From CAWGOF01 sp963824225 (lineage in GTDB: Bacteria > Acidobacteriota > Polarisedimenticolia > Polarisedimenticolales > Polarisedimenticolaceae), in assembly GCA_963824225.1 (NCBI GenBank), contig CAWGOF010000003.1:744001-808000 (forward strand): a stretch of 64,000 nucleotides of DNA. Direction: 5' to 3'. Numbering within the stretch: position 1 is the stretch's first letter; every line of letters starts with the position of its first letter. Below are positions 39,284-47,944 of this stretch, piece after piece. A program made the position numbers and the translations under genes. The notes below the pieces were generated by a model. That model had not been told where the DNA came from and did not search any database. It worked only from the letters and a program-made list of their open reading frames with translations.

Positions 39284-39543
39284 CGCGGCGCTTGGCCGCG
39301 TTTCATCCCGAGCTCCCCCAAGACCTGCGGCACTGGGTGCGAACCGATCGCGCGGTCGCACTCCGCGTGCTCGAGCTCGTCGACGCCACGCTCCGCGACC
39401 CGTTTCGCGGAATCGGCAAGCCCGAGCCGCTCCGGTTCCACTTGCAAGGATGCTGGTCGCGGCGCGTGACCGAGGAGCACCGACTCGTGTACCTCGTTCG
39501 CAGCGACCGTATCGATTTCCTCCAGGCGCGGCACCACTACTGA
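39280..39543 (+). CDS. yoeB: YoeB-type mRNA interferase toxin
   Basis: A RelE/ParE-superfamily toxin of 87 residues that cleaves mRNA in the ribosomal A site. Diagnostic residues: WSRRVTEEHRLVYLV in the middle (catalytic Glu/Arg region) and the C-terminal HHY, the canonical YoeB ending. The N-terminus (RRLAAFHPELPQDLRHW) is typical. Coupled to the Phd-type antitoxin upstream. Confidence 0.88.
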   Translation: MTRRLAAFHPELPQDLRHWVRTDRAVALRVLELVDATLRDPFRGIGKPEPLRFHLQGCWSRRVTEEHRLVYLVRSDRIDFLQARHHY

Positions 39544-39544
39544 C

Positions 39545-40192
39545 TCACACTCCGGGATAGCGCCCGAAGTAGATCAGAACGAACGCCAGCGTGTTCGCCA
39601 CGCCGTGGGCCACGATCGGCACGACGAGGTTGCGGCGCGTGCCGAGGTACAGGAGACCGAGTAGCAGCCCGTTCCACCCCTCTTGCAAGAGACCCGCGAC
39701 GCCCTGCCCCTCGTTGTGCGCCCAGCCGAAGAGCGCGCTCGATACGAGGAGGCTCACGATCCACGCCGCGCGCGAGCCGTAGCCCAGGTCGGCCAGGCGG
39801 TTCATCACGTATCCGCGGTGCGCCAGCTCCTCCCCGATCGCCGCGATCGTCCAGTTCAGGAGCAGGAGCATCCCGAGCATGGCGAGGTTCCCGACGAGCG
39901 GCCGGAAGTCCGACAGATCGGGATGCCGGCCCACGAGGCGGGCGATCAGCGGCTCGGTTACGAGGAGGGCCAAGATCTCCATGACCAGCCCGGCGACCGT
40001 CCCGAGCGCGAGCGCGCGGGGCCAGCTGGCAGGCCTGGCGAAGCCAACGTTGCGGAAGCGCAGACCGCGCAGGCGCAGCGACACCCAGCCGAGGACGAGC
40101 AGGAACGGCGTGTTGCTCAGCGGCACGAGGTCGTAGCCGTCGGCGATCAGGAGCGCGACCACGAGCCCCAGCTCGAGCGGGATCGTTCTCAC
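39545..40192 (-). CDS. CPBP-family intramembrane metalloprotease
   Basis: A 215-residue membrane protein of the CPBP (Abi/Rce1-like) family. Motif 1 EELAHRGYVMNRL (EExxxR type), motif 2 FGWAHNEGQGV and the final HGVANTL supply the Glu/His catalytic residues within a bundle of about seven helices. GTG 40192 overlaps the stop of the HAAS protein (GTGA). It forms the third gene of a PadR-HAAS-CPBP unit. Possible roles are prenyl-protein processing, peptide maturation or stress-linked proteolysis; the target is unknown. Confidence 0.87.
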   Translation of the reverse strand: MRTIPLELGLVVALLIADGYDLVPLSNTPFLLVLGWVSLRLRGLRFRNVGFARPASWPRALALGTVAGLVMEILALLVTEPLIARLVGRHPDLSDFRPLVGNLAMLGMLLLLNWTIAAIGEELAHRGYVMNRLADLGYGSRAAWIVSLLVSSALFGWAHNEGQGVAGLLQEGWNGLLLGLLYLGTRRNLVVPIVAHGVANTLAFVLIYFGRYPGV

Positions 40193-40791
40193 AGAGCCTC
40201 GAGGGGCGCTCGCCTGTAGCGGCGGATGCACAGGCGCACGAGATGGAGCGTCAGCCACACCATGCCCGCGCCGAGGAGCAGACCGAGCGGGACGATCCAC
40301 CACCCGAGCAGCTCCCTCCCCGGCTCGAGCCCGCCGAACCCGAGGCGCAGCGAGAAGCTGCCGTCGGTCAGGCGCCACAGGCCGGCCCGGTTTGGGGCGA
40401 GCGGCTTGCGCAGAGCGGCGAGAAAGAAGCTCGACGAGATCACGAGACCGACGAAGAGCCCGAGCGCAGCGAAGACGCCGACCACGCTCACCATCGCCCA
40501 GCGCAGCGTGGCGCGCAGCACGAGCCACGGGCCTCCGTGCCCCGCGCGCGCGAGCACGCTGTCTGCCGCGTAGAGCGACGCGAGATGGCTCGGACTCCCG
40601 AGACGCTCGAGCGCCGAAGCGACGGCATCATCGGTGAGCGGGCCCCCAGCCGGCGCGGCACGATCGAGAATGTGGCTGCGCAGCTCGTTCACGATCTCCG
40701 ACACCTCGTTCGTCGGCAGGGTGAGCAGGCCCGTTCGCAGCTGTGTCAGATAGTCCTCGATGCGACGTGTCGCGCGATCGTCGTCGGTCAT
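40189..40791 (-). CDS. HAAS-domain (DUF1700-like) membrane protein
   Basis: A 200-residue protein: a cytoplasmic N-terminal HAAS-type helical domain (RIEDYLTQLRTGLLTLPTNE; VNELRSHILDRAAPAGG; SALERLGSPSHLASLY) and about three C-terminal membrane helices. Such proteins are typically paired with PadR regulators. ATG 40791 overlaps the PadR stop by 4 bp, and its own stop overlaps the protease GTG, so all three genes are translationally coupled. Likely a membrane sensor or partner for PadR; inferred only. Confidence 0.83.
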   Translation of the reverse strand: MTDDDRATRRIEDYLTQLRTGLLTLPTNEVSEIVNELRSHILDRAAPAGGPLTDDAVASALERLGSPSHLASLYAADSVLARAGHGGPWLVLRATLRWAMVSVVGVFAALGLFVGLVISSSFFLAALRKPLAPNRAGLWRLTDGSFSLRLGFGGLEPGRELLGWWIVPLGLLLGAGMVWLTLHLVRLCIRRYRRAPLEAL

Positions 40792-41141
40792 CGGCGTTTC
40801 CTTTCCAGGAGCGGCTCGAGGAGCCGGTCGAGGCTCGCCGAGAAGCTGGCCCACGCGTGCGCCATCTGCGATGCGCGGCGCCGGCCCGCGGGCGTCAGGC
40901 GGTAGTACTTGCGCGGGTGGCTCGAGTCGGCCGCGACCCATTCCGCGTCGACCCACCCATCGTGTTTTAACCGGGCGAGGAGCGGATAGATCGTTCCCTC
41001 GGGCACGCTCAGGCGGCCGCGCTCGTCGAGGCGGCGCAGGATCTCGAGACCGTAGAGCCTTCCTTCGGCCAGGCTGGCCAGGATCGCCAGCTCGAGCGAG
41101 CCCTTGCGCAGCTGGATCTCCCAGCCCTCGATACCTTGCAT
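40788..41141 (-). CDS. PadR family transcriptional regulator
   Basis: A winged-helix PadR protein of 117 residues from ATG 41141: IQLRKGSLELAILASLAEG, YGLEILRRLDERG, the recognition region PEGTIYPLLARLKHDGWVDA and the wing SSHPRKYYRLTPAGRRRA. ATG 41141 sits in the centre of a perfect inverted repeat that is the probable operator; an upstream in-frame ATG at 41180 would add 13 non-conserved residues. Probably represses its own three-gene operon. Confidence 0.88.
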   Translation of the reverse strand: MQGIEGWEIQLRKGSLELAILASLAEGRLYGLEILRRLDERGRLSVPEGTIYPLLARLKHDGWVDAEWVAADSSHPRKYYRLTPAGRRRASQMAHAWASFSASLDRLLEPLLERKRR

Positions 41142-41151
41142 GACAAGGTAT
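41131..41151 (-). promoter_or_regulatory. Operator covering the PadR start codon
   Basis: A perfect inverted repeat ATACCTTG-CATGA-CAAGGTAT (8-bp arms, 5-nt centre). On the minus strand the centre contains the ATG start of PadR, and the left arm contains TATACC, a possible -10, six bases before the ATG. This suggests a leaderless transcript and steric autorepression. Confidence 0.65.
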
Positions 41152-41264
41152 ACGCCGCACGCGGAGTCGGGGTTCCGCATCGTCGCGAGAAAACGAGTGC
41201 CCCGATCGCCGACGTCACGCCCTGTCCCTAGACGTGGCCACGCGAAGAATCGAGACCTGACCCC

Positions 41265-42518
41265 TTAGGCGCGGTCTTCCCAGACGCGGGCGATCTCGAC
41301 GATCGTCTCGACCGCCTTGTGCATGTCCTGGGCCGAGACCCACTCGCTGCGCGAGTGGAACGCGTGCTCGCCGGCAAATACGTTCGGCGTCGGCAGCCCC
41401 ATGAAGCACAGGCGCGATCCGTCGGTCCCGCCGCGGATCGGCCGCTCACGCACCGCGAGCCCCGCGCGCCTGACCCCTTCGCGCGCGTTCTCGATCACGT
41501 CGGGGTGCTTGTCGAGCACCTCCTTCATGTTGCGGTACGACTCCTCGATCTTGGTCTCGACGCGGCAGCCCGGGTGGGCCGCTTCCGTTTCGCGGGCCCA
41601 GCGCTCGAGCGCCTGCTCCTTTTCCTTCAGTCCGGGCGTCACGAAGTCGCGCACCAGGACGCGCACGGTCGTGCGCTCGACGCTCGCGTCGACGACGTAC
41701 GGGTGCACGTAGCCCTCGTAGCCGTCGGTCGTCTCGGGGGACAGCCGATCCTTGGGCAGCCGACCGATGAAGTCCGCGGCGACGCGGATCGAGTTGACCA
41801 TCTTGCCCTTGGCGTAGCCCGGGTGCGTATTGAACCCCTGGAACGTGACGACGAACGTGTCGGCCGAGAACGTCTCGCTCTCGATCTCGCCCAAGGTCTC
41901 CCCGTCCATCGTGTACGCGTACTGCGCACCGAATTTCGCTACGTCGAAGAATTTCGTGCCGTTGCCGACCTCTTCGTCGGGCGTGAACCCGATGCGGATC
42001 TTGCCGTGCACGATCTCGGGGTGCGCGAGCAGAACTTCGACCGCGCCCATGATCTCGGCCACACCGGCCTTGTTGTCCGCGCCGAGAAGCGTGCGCCCGG
42101 AGGCGGTGATGATGTCGTTGCCGATCTGCTCGGCCAGTGCCGGATGATCGGCCGGGCGCAGGACGACCGCCGGATCGTCGGGCAGCGCGATGGCCTGCCC
42201 GCGATAGTTCCGATGGACGACCGGGCGCACGTCCGTGCCGCTCATCTCGGGCGAGGTGTCGACGTGGGCCAGGAAGCCGATCACGGGAACACCGCGCTTT
42301 TTCGTCGTGGCCGGGATCGTGGCGAACACGTAGCCGTGCTCGTCCATCTCGACGTCGTCGGCGCCGAGCTCGCGCAGCTCGTCGGCCAGCTGGCGTAGCA
42401 GGACGAGCTGACCCGGCGTGCTGGGATACGCTTCCGCGCCTTCCTTGGATTGCGTGTCGAAGCGCACGTACTCGAGAAACCGCTCGACCACGCGGCTCGG
42501 ATATCGCGGTGGCTGCAT
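41265..42518 (-). CDS. pepT: Peptidase T (tripeptide aminopeptidase)
   Basis: M20B aminopeptidase of 417 residues that releases N-terminal residues from tripeptides. Metal ligands are canonical: AHVDTSPEMSG (His and Asp), the bridging Asp in LLGADNKAGVAE, the catalytic Glu pair in FTPDEEVGNG, Asp in TMDGETLGEIE and the final His in AFHSRSEWVS. ATG 42518 is supported by GGAGG eight bases upstream. Compare the intact metal site here with the altered M20 enzyme at 8.4-9.9 kb. Confidence 0.93.
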   Translation of the reverse strand: MQPPRYPSRVVERFLEYVRFDTQSKEGAEAYPSTPGQLVLLRQLADELRELGADDVEMDEHGYVFATIPATTKKRGVPVIGFLAHVDTSPEMSGTDVRPVVHRNYRGQAIALPDDPAVVLRPADHPALAEQIGNDIITASGRTLLGADNKAGVAEIMGAVEVLLAHPEIVHGKIRIGFTPDEEVGNGTKFFDVAKFGAQYAYTMDGETLGEIESETFSADTFVVTFQGFNTHPGYAKGKMVNSIRVAADFIGRLPKDRLSPETTDGYEGYVHPYVVDASVERTTVRVLVRDFVTPGLKEKEQALERWARETEAAHPGCRVETKIEESYRNMKEVLDKHPDVIENAREGVRRAGLAVRERPIRGGTDGSRLCFMGLPTPNVFAGEHAFHSRSEWVSAQDMHKAVETIVEIARVWEDRA

Positions 42519-42656
42519 CGGACGCACCTCCGTGCCGCGCAGGGTACCATGCAGAGGTACGCACGGGCCTTGTGTGCGTGCACGGTCGTGCTAAGATTCG
42601 TCGTCGCCACGGGACGTGACCCTGAAGCGACGCGCGGACACTCGCGGAAGGTGCGG

Positions 42657-43453
42657 ATGCCGCTCGTTCTCGGCGTGATCCCGGCCCGCTACGCATCCAC
42701 CCGGTTCCCCGGGAAAGTCCTCGCTCCCCTCGCCGGTCGTCCGATGCTCGAGCACGTGTGGCGCCGCGCGTCGTCGGCGCGCCGGCTCGATCGGTTGGTC
42801 GTGGCCACCGAAGACGAGCGGGTCGTCCGAGCGACCGAGCGGTTCGGCGGCGAGGCGCTCCTGACGTCGGCCGCGCACGCCTCGGGCACCGACCGCGTCG
42901 CCGAGGTCGTGCGCTCGCTCGCACCACGGGCGGACGTCGTGCTGAACATCCAGGCCGACGAGCCGTTCGTCAGCGGAACGAGCCTCGACCGCCTGGTCGC
43001 CGCGTTCGACGACGCGGCGAGCCGTCCGGCCCTCGCCACGCTGGCCGAGCCGCTCGAGACGATCGAGGATCTGTTCGACCCGAACGTGGTCAAGGTCGTC
43101 GCACGCAAGGACGGCACCGCGCTGTACTTCTCGCGCGCGCCGATCCCGTATCATCGCGGCGCGGCCGCGCGCCTGTCCGCCGATTTCCGCGACGTGCTCG
43201 CCGCGCGCGCCAGCGGGCTCGACGGGTACCGACGCCATCAGGGGATCTACGCCTACACGCGCGAAGCGCTCGTCGCGCTCGCCGCGCTCGCCCCGTCGCC
43301 GCTCGAGGTCGACGAGGGTCTCGAGCAGCTCCGGGCGCTCGAAGCGGGTCATCGCGATCCGCGTCGTCGACTCGGATTTCCGCTCGCTCGCCGTCGACAC
43401 GCCGGCCGATCTCGAACGCGCCGAACGCCAGTGGATGGAGGTCCAGGGGATGA
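42657..43453 (+). CDS. kdsB: CMP-Kdo synthetase (frameshifted at 3' end)
   Basis: 3-Deoxy-manno-octulosonate cytidylyltransferase that activates Kdo for lipid A-core assembly. Motifs: IPARYASTRFPGKVLAPLAG, ATDDxR-like VVATEDERV, LNIQADEPFVS, YFSRAPIPYHR and RRHQGIYAYTREAL. The frame shifts by an extra G at 43356 (CGC-G-ATC; restored as GHRIRVVDSDFRSLAVDTPA), and a second extra base in the G run at 43446-43449 is needed for the stop TGA to overlap the pyrG ATG (ATGA). With both removed the gene is 265 codons. As written, the frame would fuse kdsB to pyrG, which is unlikely. Confidence 0.88.
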
Positions 43454-45132
43454 CGCGGGACAAGAAGCGCAGCACCAAGTACATCTTCGTGACGGGCGGC
43501 GTCGTCTCGTCGCTGGGCAAGGGACTCGCCGCAGCGTCGATCGGCCGGATCCTCGAGGGTCGGGGGTTCAAGGTCACGCTGCAGAAGCTCGATCCGTACA
43601 TCAACGTCGACCCGGGCACGATGAGCCCGTTCCAGCACGGCGAGGTGTTCGTCACCGACGACGGCGCCGAGACCGACCTCGATCTCGGGCACTACGAGCG
43701 GTTCACGTCGATGACCGCCACGCGGGACAACAACTTCACGACCGGGAAGATCTACGCCTCGGTGATCGAGAAGGAGCGCCGTGGCGACTATCTCGGCGCG
43801 ACGGTGCAGGTCATCCCGCACATCACGGACGAGATCAAGGAGTCGATCCTCAAGATCTCGTCCGGCGTCGACGTGCAGCTGGTCGAGATCGGCGGCACGG
43901 TCGGGCGACATCGAGTCGCTGCCGTTCCTCGAGGCGATCCGGCAGTTCTGGCTCGACGTCGGGCGGACCAACGCGATCTTCGTGCACCTGACGCTCGTGC
44001 CGTGGATCGGCGCGTCGGGCGAGCTGAAGACCAAGCCGACCCAGCACTCGGTGCGCGAGCTGCGGGCGATCGGCATCCAGCCCGACATCCTGCTGTGCCG
44101 CTGCGACCGGCCGCTGCCGCCCGAGATCAAGCGCAAGATCGCGCTGTTCTGCAACATCGGCGAGGACGCCGTGATCAGCGCCGTCGACGTCGACAGCGAT
44201 CTACGACGTGCCGCTGCGGCTGTCCGACGAGGGCATCGACGAGATCATCATGAAGCTGCTCGACCTCCCGTACCGCAAGCGCGATCTGCGCGACTGGGAG
44301 GAGCTGGTCCACCGGATCCAGCATCCGCAGGACGAGGTCACGATCGGCATCGTCGGCAAGTACGTGTCGCTACGAAGACTCGTACAAGTCGCTGAACGAG
44401 GCGCTGCTGCACGGCGGCGTGGCGAGCCAGCTCAAGGTCCAGCTGAAGTGGATCGAGGCCGAGAACATCGAGAACGGCAAGCTCGAGAGCGAGCTCGGGA
44501 GCGTCGACGGCATCCTCGTCCCCGGCGGCTTCGGCGTCCGCGGCGTCGCCGGGATGATCGAGGCCGTGCGCTTCGCTCGCGAGCGACACGTCCCGTTCTT
44601 CGGGATCTGCCTCGGGCTGCAGTGCGCGGTGATCGAGTGCGCGCGCAACCTGTGCGGCCTGTCCGACGCCGACTCGACCGAGTTCGCGAGACGACGCCGC
44701 GATCGCGTGATCTTCAAGCTGCGCGACCTCACGGGCGTCGACGACCTGGGCGGGACGATGCGCCTGGGGGCGTATCCGGCCGAGCTCGACGAGGGCTCGA
44801 CGGCGCACCGCGCCTACGGCACGCGCACGATCTCCGAGCGCCACCGGCACCGCTACGAGGTCAACCACGAGTTCCTGCCGCAGCTCGCGCGCGGCCGGCA
44901 TGCGGTTCAGCGGCATGTCGCCCGACGGCAAGTTCGTCGAGATCATCGAGTACCCCGACCACCCGTGGTTCCTGGCGTGCCAGTTCCACCCGGAGTACAA
45001 GTCGCGCCCGCTCGCGCCGCACCCGCTGTTCCGCGAGTTCATCGCCGCGGCGTACCGCCAGCGTCGTGCGAGCCGCGAGCCGCGCGCGGTCCGACGCTTC
45101 CGATGCCGACGCCGCGAATCCGACATCGCTGA
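43450..45132 (+). CDS. pyrG: CTP synthase (several frameshifts)
   Basis: CTP synthase: an amidoligase domain (KYIFVTGGVVSSLGKGLAAA; DPYINVDPGTMSPFQHGEVF) and a glutaminase domain (GILVPGGFGVRGVAGMIEAV; nucleophile Cys in FFGICLGLQ; HPEYKSRP). It provides the CTP used by KdsB. Extra bases: 43906 (GGG-C-GAC), 44198 (AGC-G-ATC), 44370 (TCG-C-TAC) and about 44896-44899. A compensated pair (extra C at 44692, missing G after 44707) probably garbles 44689-44708. A missing G at 45103-45107 restores the stop at 45130-45132. The corrected length is 560 codons. It lies between kdsB and kdsA with 4-bp and about 30-bp overlaps. Confidence 0.9.
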
Positions 45133-45940
45133 CGGCGTCGCCGTCGGCGGCGGCGGCGCCGCTGGTGCTGATCGCCGGCCCCGACGTCGATCGAGAGCGA
45201 CGAGCACGCGCTGCGCATGGCGCGCGCGCTGGCCGAGATCGCCGGCGCCCGCGGCGTGCCGCTCGTGTTCAAGGCGTCGTTCGACAAGGCGAACCGCACG
45301 TCGGTCGACTCGCCGCGCGGGCCGGGCCTCGAGCGCGGCCTACGAGCGCTCGACCGTGTGCGGCGCGAGACCGGCCTCGCACGTGACGACCGATATCCAC
45401 ACGGCGGAGCAGGCCCGGCCGGCGGCCGAGGTCGTCGACCTGCTGCAGATCCCGGCGTTCCTGTGCCGCCAGACCGATCTGCTCGTCGCCGCGGGCGCGA
45501 CCGGACGAGCGGTCAACGTCAAGAAGGGCCAGTTCCTCGCGCCCGAGGACCTGGGCCACGCGCTCGGCAAGGTCCGGTCGACCGGCAATCCCAACGTCCT
45601 GCTCACCGAGCGCGGGACGACGTTCGGGTACCACAACCTGGTCGTCGACTTCCGCTCGCTCCCGCGCCTGCGGGCGCTCGGCGCCCCGGTGTGCTTCGAC
45701 GCCACGCACTCGGTCCAGCTCCCGGGCGCCGGAGCCGGTCGCTCGGGCGGCGAGCGCGAGTTCATCGCCACGCTGGCCCGGGCAGCGGTCGCGGTCGGCG
45801 TCGACGCGCTGTTCTTCGAGGTGCACGACGACCCCGACCACGCGCTGTGCGACGGACCGAACCAGCTGCCGCTCGGCGACCTGCCCGGGCTCCTCGACGA
45901 TCTCCTGGCCCTCGACCGATGCACCCGCGGACGCACCTGA
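45103..45940 (+). CDS. kdsA: Kdo-8-phosphate synthase (three frameshifts)
   Basis: Condenses phosphoenolpyruvate and arabinose 5-phosphate to Kdo-8-phosphate. Motifs: VFKASFDKANRTSVDSPRGP, DLLQIPAFLCRQTDLLVAA, VNVKKGQFLAPEDLGHALGK, LTERGTTFGYHNLVVDFRSL and FDATHSVQLPGAGAGR. The Asn in KANRTS suggests the metal-independent type. The start is ATG 45103; a missing G right after it (ATG-GCC expected), an extra G at 45189 (GTC-G-ATC) and an extra G at 45379 (CTC-G-CAC) break the frame. Corrected length is 279 codons. The stop overlaps the lipoprotein gene. Confidence 0.9.
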
Positions 45941-46395
45941 CCGCGACCCTTCCCGCTCTCACGGGTCTCGTGCTGGCCCTGGGCTGCACGCCGTACGGCG
46001 GAGAGGCAGGCCGAGCGGCGACCGATCTGTTCGTCGTCGCGCGGTCGGCCGATCCGGAGTCGGGCCGCGCAGCGGACCTGTTCGTCGCTCCGCCGCGTGG
46101 GGCCGCGCGCGCGAAGCTGGGCGACGTGCTCGAGGAGCTGGCCCGCGTGGAGCACGTGCGCGTCGTCGCGGTCGAGCCGATCGACGGTCCGGATCGCGTG
46201 GCGGTCGACATCCTCGGCTCGCCGGCGTCGGGCGCGGTCGCCCGCTACTCCGTGCACCTCGTGCGCCGGGACGGTGCGTTCCGTGTCGAGTGGATCGGCG
46301 GTCCGGCGCTGCGGTGGCCCGCACGCCCCACGGCCGCGCGCGAGTCGGGCTTGTCCTCGTCCCACGCCGAGGGCGGCCCCGATCGAGCCTGGTAA
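45919..46395 (+). CDS. Putative lipoprotein in the Kdo operon
   Basis: 158 residues with a lipobox (LTGLVLALGC, Cys about residue 24) and a soluble domain with alternating strands and helices (KLGDVLEELARVEHVRVVAV; VAVDILGSPASGAVARYSVH; AFRVEWIGGPALRWP). Overlaps the kdsA 3' end by 22 bp and precedes kdsD by 27 bp. The fold may be an NTF2-like or LPS-transport-related accessory domain, but I do not recognise it. Confidence 0.75.
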   Translation: MHPRTHLTATLPALTGLVLALGCTPYGGEAGRAATDLFVVARSADPESGRAADLFVAPPRGAARAKLGDVLEELARVEHVRVVAVEPIDGPDRVAVDILGSPASGAVARYSVHLVRRDGAFRVEWIGGPALRWPARPTAARESGLSSSHAEGGPDRAW

Positions 46396-46422
46396 GATGG
46401 CCAGCGACTCGAGAGGAGACCG

Positions 46423-47379
46423 ATGTCCCGCGAGACCGCACGCCGAGTTCTGGACATCGAGGCCCGCGCGATCGCCGCGCTCGTCGGACGACTCGACGAA
46501 CGCTTCGATCGTGCGGTCACGCTGCTCGAGGAGTGCCGCGGGCGAGTGATCGTCACCGGGATGGGCAAGTCCGGCATCGTGTGCCAGAAGATCGCCGCGA
46601 CCTTGTCCTCGACCGGGACACCGTCGTATTTCATGCATCCGGCCGAGGCGCTGCACGGCGACCTGGGGATGATCGTGTCGGGCGACGTGCTCGTCGCCGT
46701 CTCGAACTCGGGCGAGACGCCCGAGATCGTGCGACTGCTCGAGCTCGTGCGCCGACTCGGCGCGCGGATCGTCGCGCTCAGCGGCTCGGCGGGCTCGACC
46801 CTCGCGCGCTACGCCGACGTGCACCTAGACGTCGGCGTCGATCAGGAAGCGTGCAGCCTCGATCTCGTGCCGACCGCATCGACGACGGCGGCGCTGGCCA
46901 TGGGCGATGCGCTGGCGATCGCGCTGTACGAGCGGCGCGGGTTCACGCCGCGGGACTTCGCACGGTTCCACCCCGGAGGGCATCTGGGCCGCGCGCTGCA
47001 GCAGATCGGCGACCTGATGCACCGGGGCGCCGACCTCCCGGTCGTGCACGAGTCGGTACCGATGCGCACGCTCGTGGAAGAGATCGACCGCAAGCGACTG
47101 GGCATGGCCTGCGTCGTCGACGACGCGGGATCGCTGTTGGGAATCGTGACCGACGGCGACCTCAGGCGGCGCATGCTGCGGACCGCCGACCCGGCGGCCG
47201 GCACCGCGGCGGACGCGATGACGCGCAACCCGCTGACGATCCGTGCCGATGCGCTGGCCAGCTCGGCCCTGCAGGGCATGGAAGCGCGCAAGATCACGTC
47301 GCTTCCCGTGGTCGACGAGTCCGGGCGCCTCGTCGGCGTGATCCAGATCCACGATCTGTGGCGCACGGAGCTGTTCTGA
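46423..47379 (+). CDS. kdsD: Arabinose-5-phosphate isomerase
   Basis: KpsF/GutQ-family isomerase converting ribulose 5-phosphate to arabinose 5-phosphate, the KdsA substrate. 318 residues: a SIS domain (VIVTGMGKSGIVCQKIAATL; PAEALHGDLGMIVSGD; AVSNSGETPEI) and two CBS domains (DLPVVHESVPMRTLVEEI through ACVVDDAGSLLGIVTDGDLR; AMTRNPLTIRADALASSALQ). Shine-Dalgarno AGAGGAG. The frame is intact, and its stop overlaps the kdsC start. Confidence 0.94.
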   Translation: MSRETARRVLDIEARAIAALVGRLDERFDRAVTLLEECRGRVIVTGMGKSGIVCQKIAATLSSTGTPSYFMHPAEALHGDLGMIVSGDVLVAVSNSGETPEIVRLLELVRRLGARIVALSGSAGSTLARYADVHLDVGVDQEACSLDLVPTASTTAALAMGDALAIALYERRGFTPRDFARFHPGGHLGRALQQIGDLMHRGADLPVVHESVPMRTLVEEIDRKRLGMACVVDDAGSLLGIVTDGDLRRRMLRTADPAAGTAADAMTRNPLTIRADALASSALQGMEARKITSLPVVDESGRLVGVIQIHDLWRTELF

Positions 47380-47930
47380 CGCCGGGGGCCCAGCGGATCG
47401 AGCCCGCCGTACTCGAGCGCGCGCGGCGCGTGCGTGTCGTGCTGTTCGACTTCGACGGCGTGCTGACCGACGGACGGATCGTCGTCGGCCCGGCCGGGCT
47501 CGACGTCCGTTCGTTCGACGTGAAGGATGGGTTCGGGATCCAGCTCGCGCGCGCGGCGGGCCTCGGCCTCGCGATCGTCTCCGGCCGCACGTCGGCCGTG
47601 GCGGTCGATCGCGCGCGCGACCTGGGGATCGGCGAGGTGCACCAGGGCGTGACGGACAAGGCCGCGCGCCTGGGCGAGATCGCCGAGCGGCTCGGAGCGT
47701 CGATCGACGAGACGTGCTTCATGGGGGACGATCTGATCGACCTTCCCGCGATGCGGCGCGCCGGGTTCTCCGCGGCCCCGGCCGATGCGGTGCCCGAGGT
47801 GCGACGGCTCGTCCACTACGTCACGGAACGTCGCGGCGGGCGCGGCGCCGTTCGCGAGCTCCTCGAGCTCGTGCTGTCGGCGAGCGGACGGCTCGAACGT
47901 GCGGTGGCACCGTATCTGCGGGACGCGTGA
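47376..47930 (+). CDS. kdsC: Kdo-8-phosphate phosphatase
   Basis: HAD-superfamily phosphatase that dephosphorylates Kdo-8-P. 184 residues with the nucleophile motif LFDFDGVLTDG, motif II Ser/Gly in AIVSGRTSAV, Lys in VTDKAARL and the metal loop FMGDDLIDLPAM. There is no ATG, GTG or TTG near the conserved start. The best-placed codon is CTG 47376, overlapping the kdsD stop as CTGA; GTG 47430 would remove most of the N-terminal helix. A rare CTG start with translational coupling is therefore proposed. Confidence 0.88.
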   Translation: MTPGAQRIEPAVLERARRVRVVLFDFDGVLTDGRIVVGPAGLDVRSFDVKDGFGIQLARAAGLGLAIVSGRTSAVAVDRARDLGIGEVHQGVTDKAARLGEIAERLGASIDETCFMGDDLIDLPAMRRAGFSAAPADAVPEVRRLVHYVTERRGGRGAVRELLELVLSASGRLERAVAPYLRDA

Positions 47931-47944
47931 GACCGGGAGTACCG

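Noticed and set aside
45328..45350. Rare codons CTA and CGA as obligatory +1 frameshift triggers
   Set aside because: Many insertion sites do show CTA or CGA in the unshifted frame, but CTA-CGA at this kdsA position is read normally as Leu-Arg in a conserved stretch, and other sites show GAT, GAC, GCA or CAA. The codon identity follows from the inserted base.
42657..45940. A natural KdsB-PyrG-KdsA fusion protein
   Set aside because: The apparent in-frame read-through disappears when one extra base near 43446-43449 and one missing base after 45105 are corrected, restoring ordinary start/stop overlaps.
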